A stretch of DNA of 64,000 nucleotides from Ochotona curzoniae (taxonomy: Eukaryota; Chordata; Mammalia; Lagomorpha; Ochotonidae). The stretch covers positions 2,790,001 to 2,854,000 of the forward strand of contig NW_024467120.1 in the NCBI RefSeq assembly GCF_017591425.1, written 5' to 3'. The notes below the pieces were generated by a model. That model searched no databases, was not told the origin of the DNA, and worked only from the letters and a program-made list of their open reading frames with translations. Both the position numbers and the translations under genes were made by a program. The stretch's first letter is position 1. Each line of letters starts with the position of its first letter. Below are positions 1-10,156 of this stretch, piece after piece.

Positions 1-240
1 TATTCTAGTTTGGAGTACTTGCTGTAGGATACAAGCTGTCTTTGCACTAGCTCTAAAGAAGATTTTCTTCTGGTTTTAGAGAACTAATTTTGTTTTAGCA
101 TTAAACTGTTGAACCATTGTTTTTGTACTTAGAATACCTAGACACTGCAGTCCGATCGGAAGCTGCCGTATACTCACTGTTTTCAACCCTTGGGGCTGTA
201 TTAATTTGTATCGCCCCTGTGGCTGACAAAAGCCTTTTTT

Positions 241-272
241 TGTTTTGTTTTATTGTTTTGTTTTGTTTTTTG
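241..272. repeat. TTTTG-type simple repeat
   Basis: Low-complexity run of TTTTG and TTTTA units inside the probable JARID2 3' UTR. Confidence 0.8.
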
Positions 273-390
273 TAACTGTTGGGGGGAAAAAGGCTTTTTA
301 ACCCGTTTTTGAAGAGGGTGAAGTTTGGAGAACAAAATTTTAAAACATCAGTCATGTGAGCAGATTTTTCTAGATTGGAAAAGGGATAGG

Positions 391-421
391 ACACACACAC
401 ACACACAGACACACACACACA
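391..421. repeat. (AC)n microsatellite
   Basis: AC dinucleotide run of about 31 bp, interrupted once by AG, inside the probable 3' UTR. Confidence 0.9.
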
Positions 422-745
422 GAAAACTTGAAGAGGAACGGCTTTGCTTCGGCTGTCTGTCCTTCTGTCACGTGCGAGCTGAGTCTGTATTCTGGAAGCC
501 GGAGGAGCCCTGTCGGTGTGCTCTGGCATGTGGCAGCTGGAGGCGGACTCTGTCCTGGCCGCGTGCGCAGTGAGGAGACTGGCGTGACTCGGTTCTCTCA
601 CCAGCACTGCACTATGCATCTGTCTGAGGAAGGAGGGGCGTGCGGGAGACCTGTGCCTGATTTCATTAGGAAATCCATTCTGTTATTTTTGGTGCTGTTG
701 GCTCCTTTATCAGAAACCCTTCAATAATAGCATCCCTACAGAGGG

Positions 746-773
746 AAAAAAAAAACACACACACACACACACA
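746..773. repeat. A-run followed by (AC)n microsatellite
   Basis: Ten A residues run into nine AC units. This is a second microsatellite in the same 3' UTR. Confidence 0.9.
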
Positions 774-1087
774 AGGAAAACCAAGTGGTGGAAGCCCGGA
801 GCGCTTCTGCGTCACCGACGTGCAATCTGACATTCCATCCTCGTCTGCCCGCTCCCCGTGTGCACCCGACCGTCAGCATTAACCCTCTCCAGTCCTTCCC
901 TCTGTGATCACTCGTAGAGCCACTAGGTCTGCAGTTCTTTCTGAATGTGAAAATGCATTTGTGCTCATCTTGTCTATTTTTCTCTTCATGTTGTAACAAA
1001 AAGGAAAAAAAAAATAGAAAAAAAGAATCCCATCCCTTTTGTACATACGCCTGTAAATTGTTTTAAATACTTGAGCCTTTTCTCAGT

Positions 1088-1104
1088 GGGGGCGGGGCGG
1101 GGGG
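1088..1104 (+). other. G-rich tract in 3' UTR
   Basis: Runs of five, four and six G are separated by single C residues. It could form a G-quadruplex in the transcript and resembles Sp1/GC-box sequence. No function is shown. Confidence 0.4.
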
Positions 1105-1277
1105 AGAAGACGAGATGAAGAAAAGCCTTACACTTCAGTTTCTTCATCGTGGCGTTGGATGCTTACAGGGTTTTTCTTGTAACGTTGATAAGTGCTGCTT
1201 ACATCACTGAACAACAACAACAGAACAATAATGGAGTAGCTGTTGCCCGTCTCCGCTTGTGTGTACAGTATGTGTGG

Positions 1278-1283
1278 AATAAA
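1278..1283 (+). terminator. JARID2: Possible proximal polyadenylation signal
   Basis: Canonical AATAAA about 390 bp upstream of the distal signal. It could yield a shorter 3' UTR, but I see no strong GT-rich downstream element beyond ordinary T-rich sequence. Confidence 0.4.
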
Positions 1284-1665
1284 AAAGGGAAACTGTTTTC
1301 ACAAGCTGTTCTTTGTTTCATAATTGGATTCATCGATCCCGTAGCTACCCATATTGCACTGAGCTTGCCAGTGGTGACTGCCAGGAACGTTCTCTGATCC
1401 ACTTTGTTGGTCGTCGTTGCGGAAGACTGAACTGTTTTGGAATATTTAATAACAATGACATAAACAGTCAAGTGTTTGCCAATGTGGTTGTCCAGTGTTC
1501 TGGCCTTGCTGTGTCCCCTTGCTCCACAGTGACTTCTGCCTCTGGCTTACAGGTTGACGTTTAATTTATTAGCGCTGCTCTGCACCCTCCCTGGGGAGGG
1601 GAGACGTCATGTGGTTTTATTGCCAGTTTTTGTTTACTTTTCAGCTTTGTACTACAAGGTTTAAT

Positions 1666-1671
1666 AATAAA
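1666..1671 (+). terminator. JARID2: Distal polyadenylation signal, probable JARID2
   Basis: AATAAA in an A-rich context, followed about 24 bp later by a TGTCTGTCTGGTGG-type GT-rich element. This is the usual layout of a mammalian poly(A) site; cleavage is expected near 1685-1695. Confidence 0.7.
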
Positions 1672-1690
1672 AAGACATTTTTTGGACACC

Positions 1691-2207
1691 TGTCTGTCTG
1701 GTGGAAGCTGAATGAGTGCAGCGAGCTGTCACGGTGGGTGCCGGCGTGGACCTGCCACGGAGGGGTGCCACTGCTGCTGCTGGAGGCTTGTGGGGCCCCT
1801 GCTGCCGTGGGCGGGGCCTGCGTGGACCTCCCCGGTCCTCCCCAGTTCTCCCCAGTCCTCCCCGGCCATCAGGAGGGTGCTGGCGATGCAGGCCTTGGCC
1901 TTGGACCCACACGCGTGTCTGAGCTGGAGTTGGGGGCTGGCCTGCTGGCCCAGTGGTCAGGTTGGGATGGCAGAAGCGTGGTCAGAACAGAACCTGACTA
2001 AAACTCATTACATGTTGAGAACTAGAACTTTCTACATGTGATGGGGAGGTCATTAATACTCTCTGAACCAGGACCAGGGAGCCCACTTTCCCACCCACTT
2101 TCCCTCCCGCGTCCTACCTTGCTGATGCCAGGCTCTGCTTGGGGAACCTCTGCACTGGCCCTCTGGCTGTGGGTGCCCATGGGCCTTGGCACAGACAAGC
2201 TGGGGAC
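1691..2207. other. Convergent intergenic gap JARID2-DTNBP1
   Basis: About 500 bp of GC-rich unique sequence between the two inferred poly(A) sites. I recognise no gene, repeat or RNA here. Open frames on both strands are short and unlike any known protein. Confidence 0.6.
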
Positions 2208-2366
2208 TCCTGTGGTTTCAACTTTGCTTTATTCACAGCTCTTTCAGTCAACTTCTCACACATTTTTGGCAACTGTAAAAACCAAGACCCTCTATAGACA
2301 ACCAGACTTTACAGGCGGGCTTGCGCTCACGCTCGAGTGTCGTTCAGTGTGCACGGATGTCCTGAT
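2208..2366 (-). other. DTNBP1: DTNBP1 3' UTR
   Basis: Runs from just after the dysbindin stop codon to an estimated cleavage site about 20 bp past the AATAAA at 2233-2228. It is only about 160 bp long. The end is approximate because cleavage position cannot be read from sequence. Confidence 0.75.
2228..2233 (-). terminator. DTNBP1: DTNBP1 polyadenylation signal
   Basis: TTTATT on the plus strand, AATAAA on the minus strand, about 135 bp after the stop codon. A TGTCTGTG-type element follows within about 35 bp. Confidence 0.75.
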
Positions 2367-2602
2367 TCAGGAGTCGCTGTCGTCGCTTGCCTCTGTGGCT
2401 GCCTTCCCGTCAGAGTGCAGTGTGGCCAGGGCCGTGTCCACCTGCACGTCCTCCTCATCCGACTGCACCATGGGGCGTGCGCTCCCTTCGCCCGCATCCT
2501 GCGCTGCCGAGTCGCTGCAGGTGGACGGGGAGGAAGGCGGCTCAGTGGGCAAGTGTGAAGGATGTGGAACCTCAAAGGTGATGCACGTTTGGGGTTCAGG
2601 TC
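2367..2602 (-). CDS. DTNBP1: Dysbindin-1, last coding exon (exon 10)
   Basis: This exon encodes the acidic, Ser/Pro-rich (PEST-like) C-terminus of dysbindin-1, a subunit of BLOC-1, the cytosolic complex that sorts cargo to lysosome-related organelles and synaptic vesicles. The reading frame enters after a pyrimidine-rich acceptor ending TTGTAG at 2603. It completes a Gly codon split with the previous exon, gives 77 further residues and stops with TGA at 2367-2369. Recognisable pieces are PPSSPSTCSDSA, VQSDEEDVQVDTALAT and the terminal DDSDS. All match the human C-terminus closely, with several substitutions and a tail a few residues shorter. The serines beside acidic residues look like casein-kinase-type sites (inference). 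The 3' UTR follows directly. Confidence 0.95.
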
Positions 2603-3360
2603 CTACAAGGAAACGGAAAAAGAAACCTGTCATATGGTATGCCTTCAGGTTGCCATGGGCAACAGCAAATGGGTACAAGAAGATGGCATATGCTACTGTT
2701 GGTGGGCACTTGGGGTCTGCAGTGATGCTGTTTACCATGCAGCCTGTGCCAGGCCCCTGGGGGTGTGCGTCTGGGCCAGCCCACCCAGCAAGCCTGGACT
2801 GATGGCACCGGCCACGCAGCCCCTCCCACACCAGCGCCACGGCATGACGGCCGAAGTCCGCCCACCCCGCAGCTCTCCTAGGAATTCCAGTTTCTTTGGC
2901 GGCTGCACCGTTTCCGTGTTGTGCGCTGCCAGCAGCACGGCCCACACAACCCCTTCAGTCAGTGCTATGCCCCTGGGAGGATGAGGGTGGGGCCCCAAGG
3001 ACCCCCCCTTTCTGGGACAAGCCTGCAGAAGCGCAGGGAGGGGATGTGGAAAACCACGGTAAGGAGGAACTTGACAAGGGGCTGAGGAACGCTGGGAGGG
3101 AAGAAGGTAAAGGGTCCAGGGAGCGGTGAGCGCAGCGAAGAGCCGACAAGGCACCTGGAAATGGGGGACAAAGCACCTAAACGGGCAAGAGCTGGGCTGG
3201 GCACACCCAAGCCTGTGGGCGAGGTACAAAGTTTACCTGAGCCTTGCGGCAGCTGCCCACACTCCTGGCCTTACACCTCACACTGGTTTGAGATGGACAG
3301 GTGCGGGCTGGGGGTGGCTTCCCTTTGGGGGGCACGCAGCATTATGATGTCCTTGAGTAC
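2603..3360 (-). other. DTNBP1: DTNBP1 intron 9
   Basis: 758-bp intron between the last two coding exons. The donor is GTACTC (weak: it departs from GTRAGT at +4 to +6) and the acceptor is a long T-rich tract ending TAG. The sequence is GC-rich and unique, and I see no repeat or RNA gene. Reading through the donor keeps the frame open for 27 codons to a stop at 3278-3280. Confidence 0.85.
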
Positions 3361-3504
3361 CTGTGACAGGAGACTGCACGCTGCCCTCTTCGCCGCCGGA
3401 GTTCAAGAAGACGTCCAGGGCCTCCTGGTCGGAGATGTCCATGAGGTCCATGTGCTCCAGCATGTCCACGTTCACCTCCATGGACGACATGCTGCCCATG
3501 GGCT
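3361..3504 (-). CDS. DTNBP1: Dysbindin-1, penultimate coding exon (exon 9)
   Basis: A 144-bp exon with acceptor TTGCAG at 3510-3505 and donor starting at 3360. It begins with the last two bases of a Glu codon whose first G closes the upstream exon, and ends with the first G of a Gly codon completed in the last exon. The 47 complete codons include [24 protein letters not shown] and [10 protein letters not shown], nearly identical to human dysbindin (about residues 223-271). The stretch [10 protein letters not shown] is rich in hydrophobic residues at export-signal spacing; a nuclear export signal has been described in this part of human dysbindin. Pika-type differences include MLEHMD for MLEQMD and [10 protein letters not shown] at the end. 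The exon is fully open, with no frameshift. Confidence 0.95.
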
Positions 3505-4724
3505 CTGCAACACAGCAGCACACAGTCACACCCGGCTCAGCACTCACGTGGGCGGGGAGCCTCTGTCAGGGCCATGTGGGGCTTTTAACATCGTTGCGGA
3601 CCACGCGTACTGAACCTCAGCCTGCCACTGCCTGCCTGCGGTACAGCCTGCCACCCATCGCCACCTTCAAAGGGAACTGAAGTGGGCACATCTCAGCCTG
3701 CAGCTGGACCCGTGTCCCAAGTCCCCCTTGCTCACAGCTCTGCCTGTTCTTTGCGTCCCTTGGTTTACAGGCACTGCAGGCACGGAGCAGTTCTCGGCGG
3801 GACCAGCAGCAGACACTCGGCTCCTTTTCAGCCCGCGGCCCACTCCGGTCGGCTGCCAATGCGGGTTCTCCCCGCCCTGGTGGTCTGCACCGCAGCAGCT
3901 GCGGCTGGGCACTCCTTGCAGAGAAGGCACCGGCCGGCACAGCAGGCTGCCAGGGCGCGCTCGGAGCATGGCCAGGCTGGGCAGCCCACAGAGCTGCGGC
4001 AAGGCCCCTGCAGGTTCCACAGACACGTTCCGGAAGGGGGCGTGCACACGTAACCCTGGCTCTCACAGGAATAGGAACCGCCAGTTCCGACCCCACGTGG
4101 AGTTCACGGCACACTCGGGTCGCAGAAAGCAAACTGCAACCATCCCTTCCTGCCCACACTGATGGACTGCGAGTGACGTCACAGGGCTTCCAGACAGGAA
4201 CAATGTAATCGCTGGATTCTAGAACTCCAGGCACATGTTCAATAATTAGAGCCCAGTAGAAAATAAACCAAAAGCCAAAGCAAGCTAAGCTGTGCTCAGC
4301 AGCTGGGAAAGAGGATGCATGTGCTGTACCCTGCGTAACAGCGATGCTCGCCTACACCAACGATGGACACAGCACCCAAGACAAAGATGCAGAGAAAGGC
4401 AGCCAGAGGACGCACCTGCCGACAAAGGGAACTTCTGAACAACATGTGAGACAAATGTCGTCTCTAAGATGTCATTTAAGATGCACTTCAGACCAGCAGA
4501 GCCTGCCTGAAGAAGGTGTGCCTGCTGGCAAAGGGACTCGAGTCGGAGAGGGGTCCTGTGCCGACCGGAGCTGCACAGGGGCTGAGTGACGGGTGGGCAG
4601 TCTTGGACACAGAATCACGCAGAGTTCCGCTTGACGAGATGGAGGACACACTGTGCGCATTCGAGGTTGGGGATGGCAGTCTGTCCCAGTGGACGCGCCC
4701 ACGCTGGCGGCAAGCCCCGGCCGA

Positions 4725-4739
4725 CCGCCAGGGGGCGCC
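4725..4739 (+). promoter_or_regulatory. Predicted CTCF-binding motif
   Basis: The sequence CCGCCAGGGGGCGCC fits the CTCF core CCASYAGRKGGCRS with one mismatch (G for A at position 3). It lies in unique sequence about 3 kb from the convergent 3' ends, where a boundary would be plausible. Occupancy is not shown by sequence. Confidence 0.5.
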
Positions 4740-5589
4740 AGGCCCGCTCTGCCGTGGTGCTGATGCAGGAGCATCTTCAGGGGCCGATCCTCACCCTGAT
4801 CCCCACGGGGACTCGGGGACTCCTGGGCAGCCTCCACGACCCCGGAGGCTGCTGGTGGGAGGGCTGCATGAAGGCTCCTCCCGCGGCCCGGTCCCCAAAG
4901 CCCTGGCGCGGTGGCCGCTCTGCACGGCTTTCCTGGACTTTGCCTTCACTTCAGGTCAGACTGCGACACCTTTCTGAAAAGGCCAGAGCGCAACCGAAAA
5001 CGGCAGAGAGAAGTGACAAAAAAGCAGAGGGAACGCGTTCAAGAAACGTGGCTGAGGAAGACAGTCCTGACGCGCGGAGTCTGGAACTGCGAGGAGACTG
5101 GGCAGCTACCGGCCCAAGCTGCTACCCGGCTACAGCGCCGCTCCCAGCTGCGTCCGGCAGGCGCTACTGACATACAAACACTCAGACACATTAAAGGACT
5201 TTTTAAATGTAGAAACCTGTAATAAGCCTATAATAAGGCAAATAATTTAAGAAAACATACAAGTTGAAGAAATTCAATCATAATGACAAATTTGAAACAT
5301 CTAGTTAAATATCAAAAGGATAGAATTCACCTAAAAGTACTCTGCAAGAAACGCATACCTTTGAGTGCCTTATTAGAAAACGAATGCTGAAAGCCAAGCC
5401 CGCGCCTTCAACACACCCAGAGCAAATGTCCCGCACAACGGGTCAGTGGCCACCCAGGTCACCTGCTCTGCTGCCAGCCTCCGGCTGACGCACCCGGGGG
5501 AGGTGGCAGGGAACAACACCCAGGACGCGGCTCCTTGCCAGCCACACCGGAGACAGGGACAGGGTCTGGAGCCCCAGCTTCAGCCCGAC

Positions 5590-5685
5590 CTAGCCCCAGT
5601 GAGGGCAGGCCTTGGCGATGGGAGCCAGCAGGTGGCAGATCGCTCTCTGCCTTTGAGATAAACAAACAAACAAAAAAATAAGCCT
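5590..5685 (+). mobile_element. 3' part of old C-type SINE, with CTCF-like motif
   Basis: Remnant of the SINE 3' region: a degraded CCAGCAGRTGG box, CTCTCTGCCTTT, then an AAACAAACAAA-rich tail. The box at 5625-5638 reads CCAGCAGGTGGCAG, an exact fit to the CTCF core consensus. The 5' part of the SINE is not recognisable. Confidence 0.45.
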
Positions 5686-8600
5686 TTAAACACAGAGAAA
5701 CGTCCAAAGAAAGCAAAGCTAAAGAGAAGTTAATCACCATGGAGAGAAGTTGGTTTCTTGGGGAGAAAAACTTCAAAGTGAGGTGGTTCCGGTAGGACTC
5801 ACTGAACCAGAGAAGAGGCACAAATGAATGACTTAGCAAAGCCGAGCCAACCTAGCAACAGAACACAGCCGCGCCGGGAAGGCTTTCGGCGCAGTTTACG
5901 GCAACAGGCAAAACGAACAACAATCAGTCGGGTAACCAAGAGGCGGCACGTCCTTCGGCAGAGGTCCCTGGGTCCAGGCAGGGCCCCACGCCAAGCTCGG
6001 AAACGGATGCTGATCAATGCGCACCCACAAAACCACTGGGATCCCCGAGAGGCCAATTCTCCCTCAACCTGGAAACTCAGCCTAGCTGGGTTGAGTCTTG
6101 GCAAACAACCTGAAACCTCAACGCTGGCGCAAAAGCATGAAGAGCTGCCAGGCAGAATACGGAAAAGAGCAGAACTGCAGGGATAAGACTTGGTGGAGTG
6201 CCCTGCTCACCTGGAGCTGGGACTTCCTGAGACGTGGAAGTACAAGCCATCAACACTACCATGGATCGAGCCGATGGCCCACACAAGCACAGCAAGGCCA
6301 CTCCGAGACACACCAACAGAACTTACCAACACCAACGCTGAACCGACTCGGCGAAGATGAGTATCAAACACCCAAATGAAAGTGACAAAGCTGTAAGGAT
6401 CTGACGTATCAAGTGCTGACACAGATGTCACTGGAAAATGCCCACACACAGCTGGGAATGCTGTAAGTGGCACAGACCTCTTGACAAGTAACGTGCCAGC
6501 ATCTAGCAAAGCCGCACACACACAGCTGACCAACAGACATGCATGCCATGTTCGGTGACCAAAGACACAGAGGCCACATGACCAGGAAGCTTCCATCCTC
6601 ATGCCAGCAGTCTCAGTCCCCATCTGAGCCCTGGTACACAAGCAACCGCCAGAGGGAGGCGCACGAGGCCGCCTCGAGCAACCTGCACCAGTGCGTGGAG
6701 GTGCGCTCAGGCGTCGTCTGCAGTGTGAGGAGACAACCCTTGGAGACGCACCTTCACCTTCGGAAAGCCATGTGAGAACATGACCGACGCGTCCGGGCTG
6801 ACAGGGCTGACATGGATGCTGCCCGGGGGTCAGGTGTGAGAGCCGGATGAGGCGTGTGTGTGCATGTGTGGGTGGCGTGTCAGGCAGCGCTCGTTGCGGG
6901 GGAGCCTGAGCTGTACAGATGGGGCGCTGCTGCAGCTGGGGCAGTGGCGGGGAGAGGCTGGGGACACTGCTGGCACCAGCACATCTGTGGCCCATGGAAT
7001 AGCGCAGGACACGGCATAAAAAGCGGAATTAAATACACTGCCATCCAGAAAGGGGCTGGGCGCCATTACTGTCACCACTTTGCTGGGTATTTAAAACACT
7101 CCTTACTACACATCAACGACGACTCTGAAGACTTACTAAATAAATAAATAAAGTTTATTTAGAGTCCTAAATAAAAACCTCCCGGGGGCCAGGTATGCCA
7201 GGTTACAGTCATCAGGTGCTAGAGTGAGTCTTGGGGACAGTCTGTGGGCACCAGGCCAGCTGCATTATGCCACTCTTTCTATCTTATCCAACTGGACCAC
7301 CAACTCCGGCCCGTGCCCTGGGTACCTTGGGCATCCAGGGTAGTGTGCCTCCCTGAGCACCGGGGCAGGCTGGCCAGGCTGCTGGTTCAGCACAGACCAG
7401 GGGGAACCCGAGCTGGGAGCCTGGGGACACAGGTCACGTGGTAATAAACCAAGGCACGGTGTGACACACTGAGAGCCAGCCTGAAGTAGCAGCTTTTCTG
7501 AGAAAACAGGAGTGATGGCAGCCAGAAAGACAGGCCTGGGCCAGGGTCTCACCGAGCACCCGACCCCGTGCTGGCAGTGCTGGTCTGTCACACCTGTGCC
7601 GGGCCGCATCTGGCTCCGCTCTCCCCAGGCGCCCCTTCCTGGGATACACGTCCCACGGCGCTGCTCCTGCAAGTGAGGGGCACGCAGGCTGCTGCTTCCA
7701 CGTGACTCTGCAAGGCGGTGTCCGTGCAGCGACTCCACCAGGCTCTGCTATGCTAAACTAAACCTTCCTGGGTTCACCCCTGGAGACAGAGACACGGTGT
7801 GAATCCCGGCAGAGGCCCGGTGGTTGTGTGTGCATGACCCCCAGCTCCCACAAAGCTGAGAGTGCAAACCGACACCTCCTGCTTTTCCGGGTAGTGGCAG
7901 CAGGAGCCTGACACCTGTTCTTACCTCAGTGACCCAACCACCCTGTAGTGAAACAGGAAGCAAACTATCCTGGAGCTGCTGCTCAGAATCCCAAAACTGC
8001 CCCGCCCAGTTGAGCTGGTCGCTGTTTGACAAGGATTCGCCCTCTGCCTTCACTCCCGCAGCTGCCATGTTCTGCCACGACTACGAAGCTGCTGCAACAT
8101 TTCTGGGGCTGGCGGACCAAAGTGCACACATCCCGTGCGCGATGGTACCCTGAGCAAGCACACATCCAGGCACTGAGCATGGAGGGCCTCGCTGGCAGCG
8201 TCTCCTTCACCTCCCATCCTCTCCAGAATGCACAGCGGCAGGCTGGCCACTGGGTGTGAGACTCAAGACACCCTATGTTTGTGTCCCCTCCCATTTCACC
8301 TGCTGACGCCTGAGCCCTCAGCACAACGCTGTATGCAGTGGGGCCTTAGGAGATGGTGACTGACTGCCAAGGACACGTGTGGGTCCTTGGTACGGAAGTC
8401 TTACAGTCAGGGGCCGCAGCCCCTTTGGCCACACGTGGGCACTGTCAGAAGGCAGTCACCTGCCAATCAGGAGGCAACCCTCCGCAGACATCAACAGCAC
8501 CTTGATCCAAGCAGAGCTCCAGACTGAGAGAAAATCGACTCGTGTTGCTAAGGCCCCCCAGCCAGCAGCATTCTGCTACAGCAGCCCCAACAAGGATGGA

Positions 8601-10000
8601 GTCCTCAGCTCCAGCCCGTCACAGGATGGAGGTCTCCAGGGCAGACTCCATGCCTCCCCAAGCCACTGGGTCAGCCACGCTCCACCAGCAGCACCAAACA
8701 CTAGGGCATCAGCTGCTGGCACACGCCACTAGGTGGAGATGACTCCGAGCAGCGCGCTGCCGGAAGGTAGGAAGCTGCCAGCCGGCCGAAGAGCAGCTTT
8801 CCGTGCTGAGCTGCCCACCGGAGCGCCGCGGGCAGCCGAGGGTGCTGGCCACATGCTGAGCACATGCATGTGGCTCATCTGCATCTCTGCCTGCTCGCCT
8901 GCCTCACCTCTGCTTTCTCTCCCCGCTCCTGGGAGAGGACAGAGGATCATGGGAACGTGTGGGGGATGTGGCGTGCCAGGAAAAGGGATGAAGAAAAGGG
9001 GAGTGGGCTTCCGGGGTGCAGGAGGGTGGGTGGTAAGACACCCATGCCTACAGGAGGGCAGGGAAGGGGTACCCTGGCCACATCTCCAGTGTCCTGGGTA
9101 CCGCTCCCAGGCCACAGCGGGGGGTGGCAGAGGAAGGAGTCCATTCCCCAAGTTCTCTCCTAGTCAAGTTTTCTGTTTCCACTCCCAGATGCTCCTAAGA
9201 GCCCCACGCACAGTGGCGAAGAGGCTCTGCGTTCAGGAAGGGCCCTGCTCACCCATGCACGCTGTCCCTCTCCCGAGGAGCCAGCTGCAAGGCCTGCCCC
9301 AGGGTGCCGGCACTGCGCATGTGCAGACCCCTCCCCCTGTTATTCCCAAACAACACCGTGTGACCACTCCTGGCACAGGGCCGGCACCGTAGCAGGCACT
9401 ACAGGCAATCAAGAGGTGACAGTGTGTGCAGGCCAACACAGAGGGGACCTGGGTGTTGCAGACTTTGGTAGCCTTGGGGTCCTGGAACCAAATCCACTGC
9501 TCCCACACCAGAGAGTGAGACGACTGCCTGGGTACACTCCGACAGTGACAACACAGCGTTAAATACACAGCCTTGCAAAGAATTCCTGTCAGCACGGAAG
9601 GAGCCCCTTATGTCTGAGGTTTCTTCACAAAGTTTGGGGGAAAACGCAATTAAATGTATGGTGCTGGGGGAAAAAAAAAAAGCCTTGAAATCCATGCATA
9701 ATTTTGTTTCAAAGTGGGCGTTTTTCATGAAGTTTTCTGAGAATTCCCTTCAGGCAGGAACTTCAACCAACACTGACCCGGCAACAGCGCAAGCCTGTGC
9801 CGAAACACAGGGCATCCCGGGACTCAGTTCTCTTGTCTTTTTTACTTAGTTTTTTCTTCTACATTTTCTATCATGGAATTTGTAATTTTAAAATGCAGTT
9901 GAAAAAACGTCTTCAGCTAGAGACTGGGCGAAGGCAGGACAGAAGCCTGCGCACGCTTGTGCTCCGTCAGAGCTCGCGACCCCGGCGCCCCGCCACTCAC

Positions 10001-10156
10001 CCCGGTGCCCCGTGATGTGCAGGTGGCCCGTGGACAGGTACTGCTCCACATCCTGCTGGAAGGCTTCCTCGAAGAACTTCTGCCGCTCCTTCAGCCGTGC
10101 CTGCTGGGCGTGCTCCATGTCCTGCACCCGCTGCGAGTGCTCGGCATCTAGTTCAG
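10001..10156 (-). CDS. DTNBP1: Dysbindin-1, exon 8 (coiled-coil/dysbindin-domain part)
   Basis: A 156-bp exon with acceptor TTCCTTAG at 10157-10164 and strong donor GTGAGT starting at 10000. It starts with the last two bases of an Ala codon and ends with the first G of the Glu codon completed in exon 9. The translation includes [38 protein letters not shown] and [11 protein letters not shown]. It matches human dysbindin around residues 170-222, the end of the helical coiled-coil region and start of the conserved dysbindin domain, used in BLOC-1 assembly. The end differs from human, with HITGHR where human has QIAERR; the rest is very well conserved. The upstream exon must end in G and is not in this window. 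Confidence 0.95.

Larger units (their letters stand above)
1..1690 (+). other. JARID2: 3' UTR of plus-strand gene, probably JARID2
   Basis: No convincing coding frame lies here. The stretch is T-rich, with poly-T and AC runs, and ends with AATAAA at 1666 followed by a GT-rich element (about 1690-1703), as expected for a plus-strand mRNA 3' end. The next gene downstream is DTNBP1 on the minus strand. In human and other mammals JARID2 lies tail-to-tail with DTNBP1, so the assignment rests on synteny, not on coding sequence. JARID2 is a Jumonji/ARID chromatin protein and cofactor of Polycomb repressive complex 2. Its stop codon would lie upstream of base 1. The open frames in this stretch are short and look fortuitous. 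Confidence 0.7.
3505..10000 (-). other. DTNBP1: DTNBP1 intron 8
   Basis: A 6.5-kb GC-rich intron between exons 8 and 9. Apart from one old SINE tail near 5590-5685 and a CTCF-like site at 4725, I recognise nothing in it. Many open frames of 65-260 codons occur on both strands, but they reflect GC richness: none resembles a known protein and they overlap one another in conflicting frames. Part of 5220-5400 is AT-rich and equally featureless. Confidence 0.85.

Noticed and set aside
2038..2802. 254-codon plus-strand frame overlapping DTNBP1
   Set aside because: It lies antisense to the dysbindin last exon, which has clear homology and correct splicing. The antisense frame is a shadow in GC-rich sequence.
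6645..6665. Second CTCF site at the CCGCCAGAGGGAGGC sequence
   Set aside because: The GAGGGAGGC spacing is shifted relative to the CTCF core and gives several mismatches.
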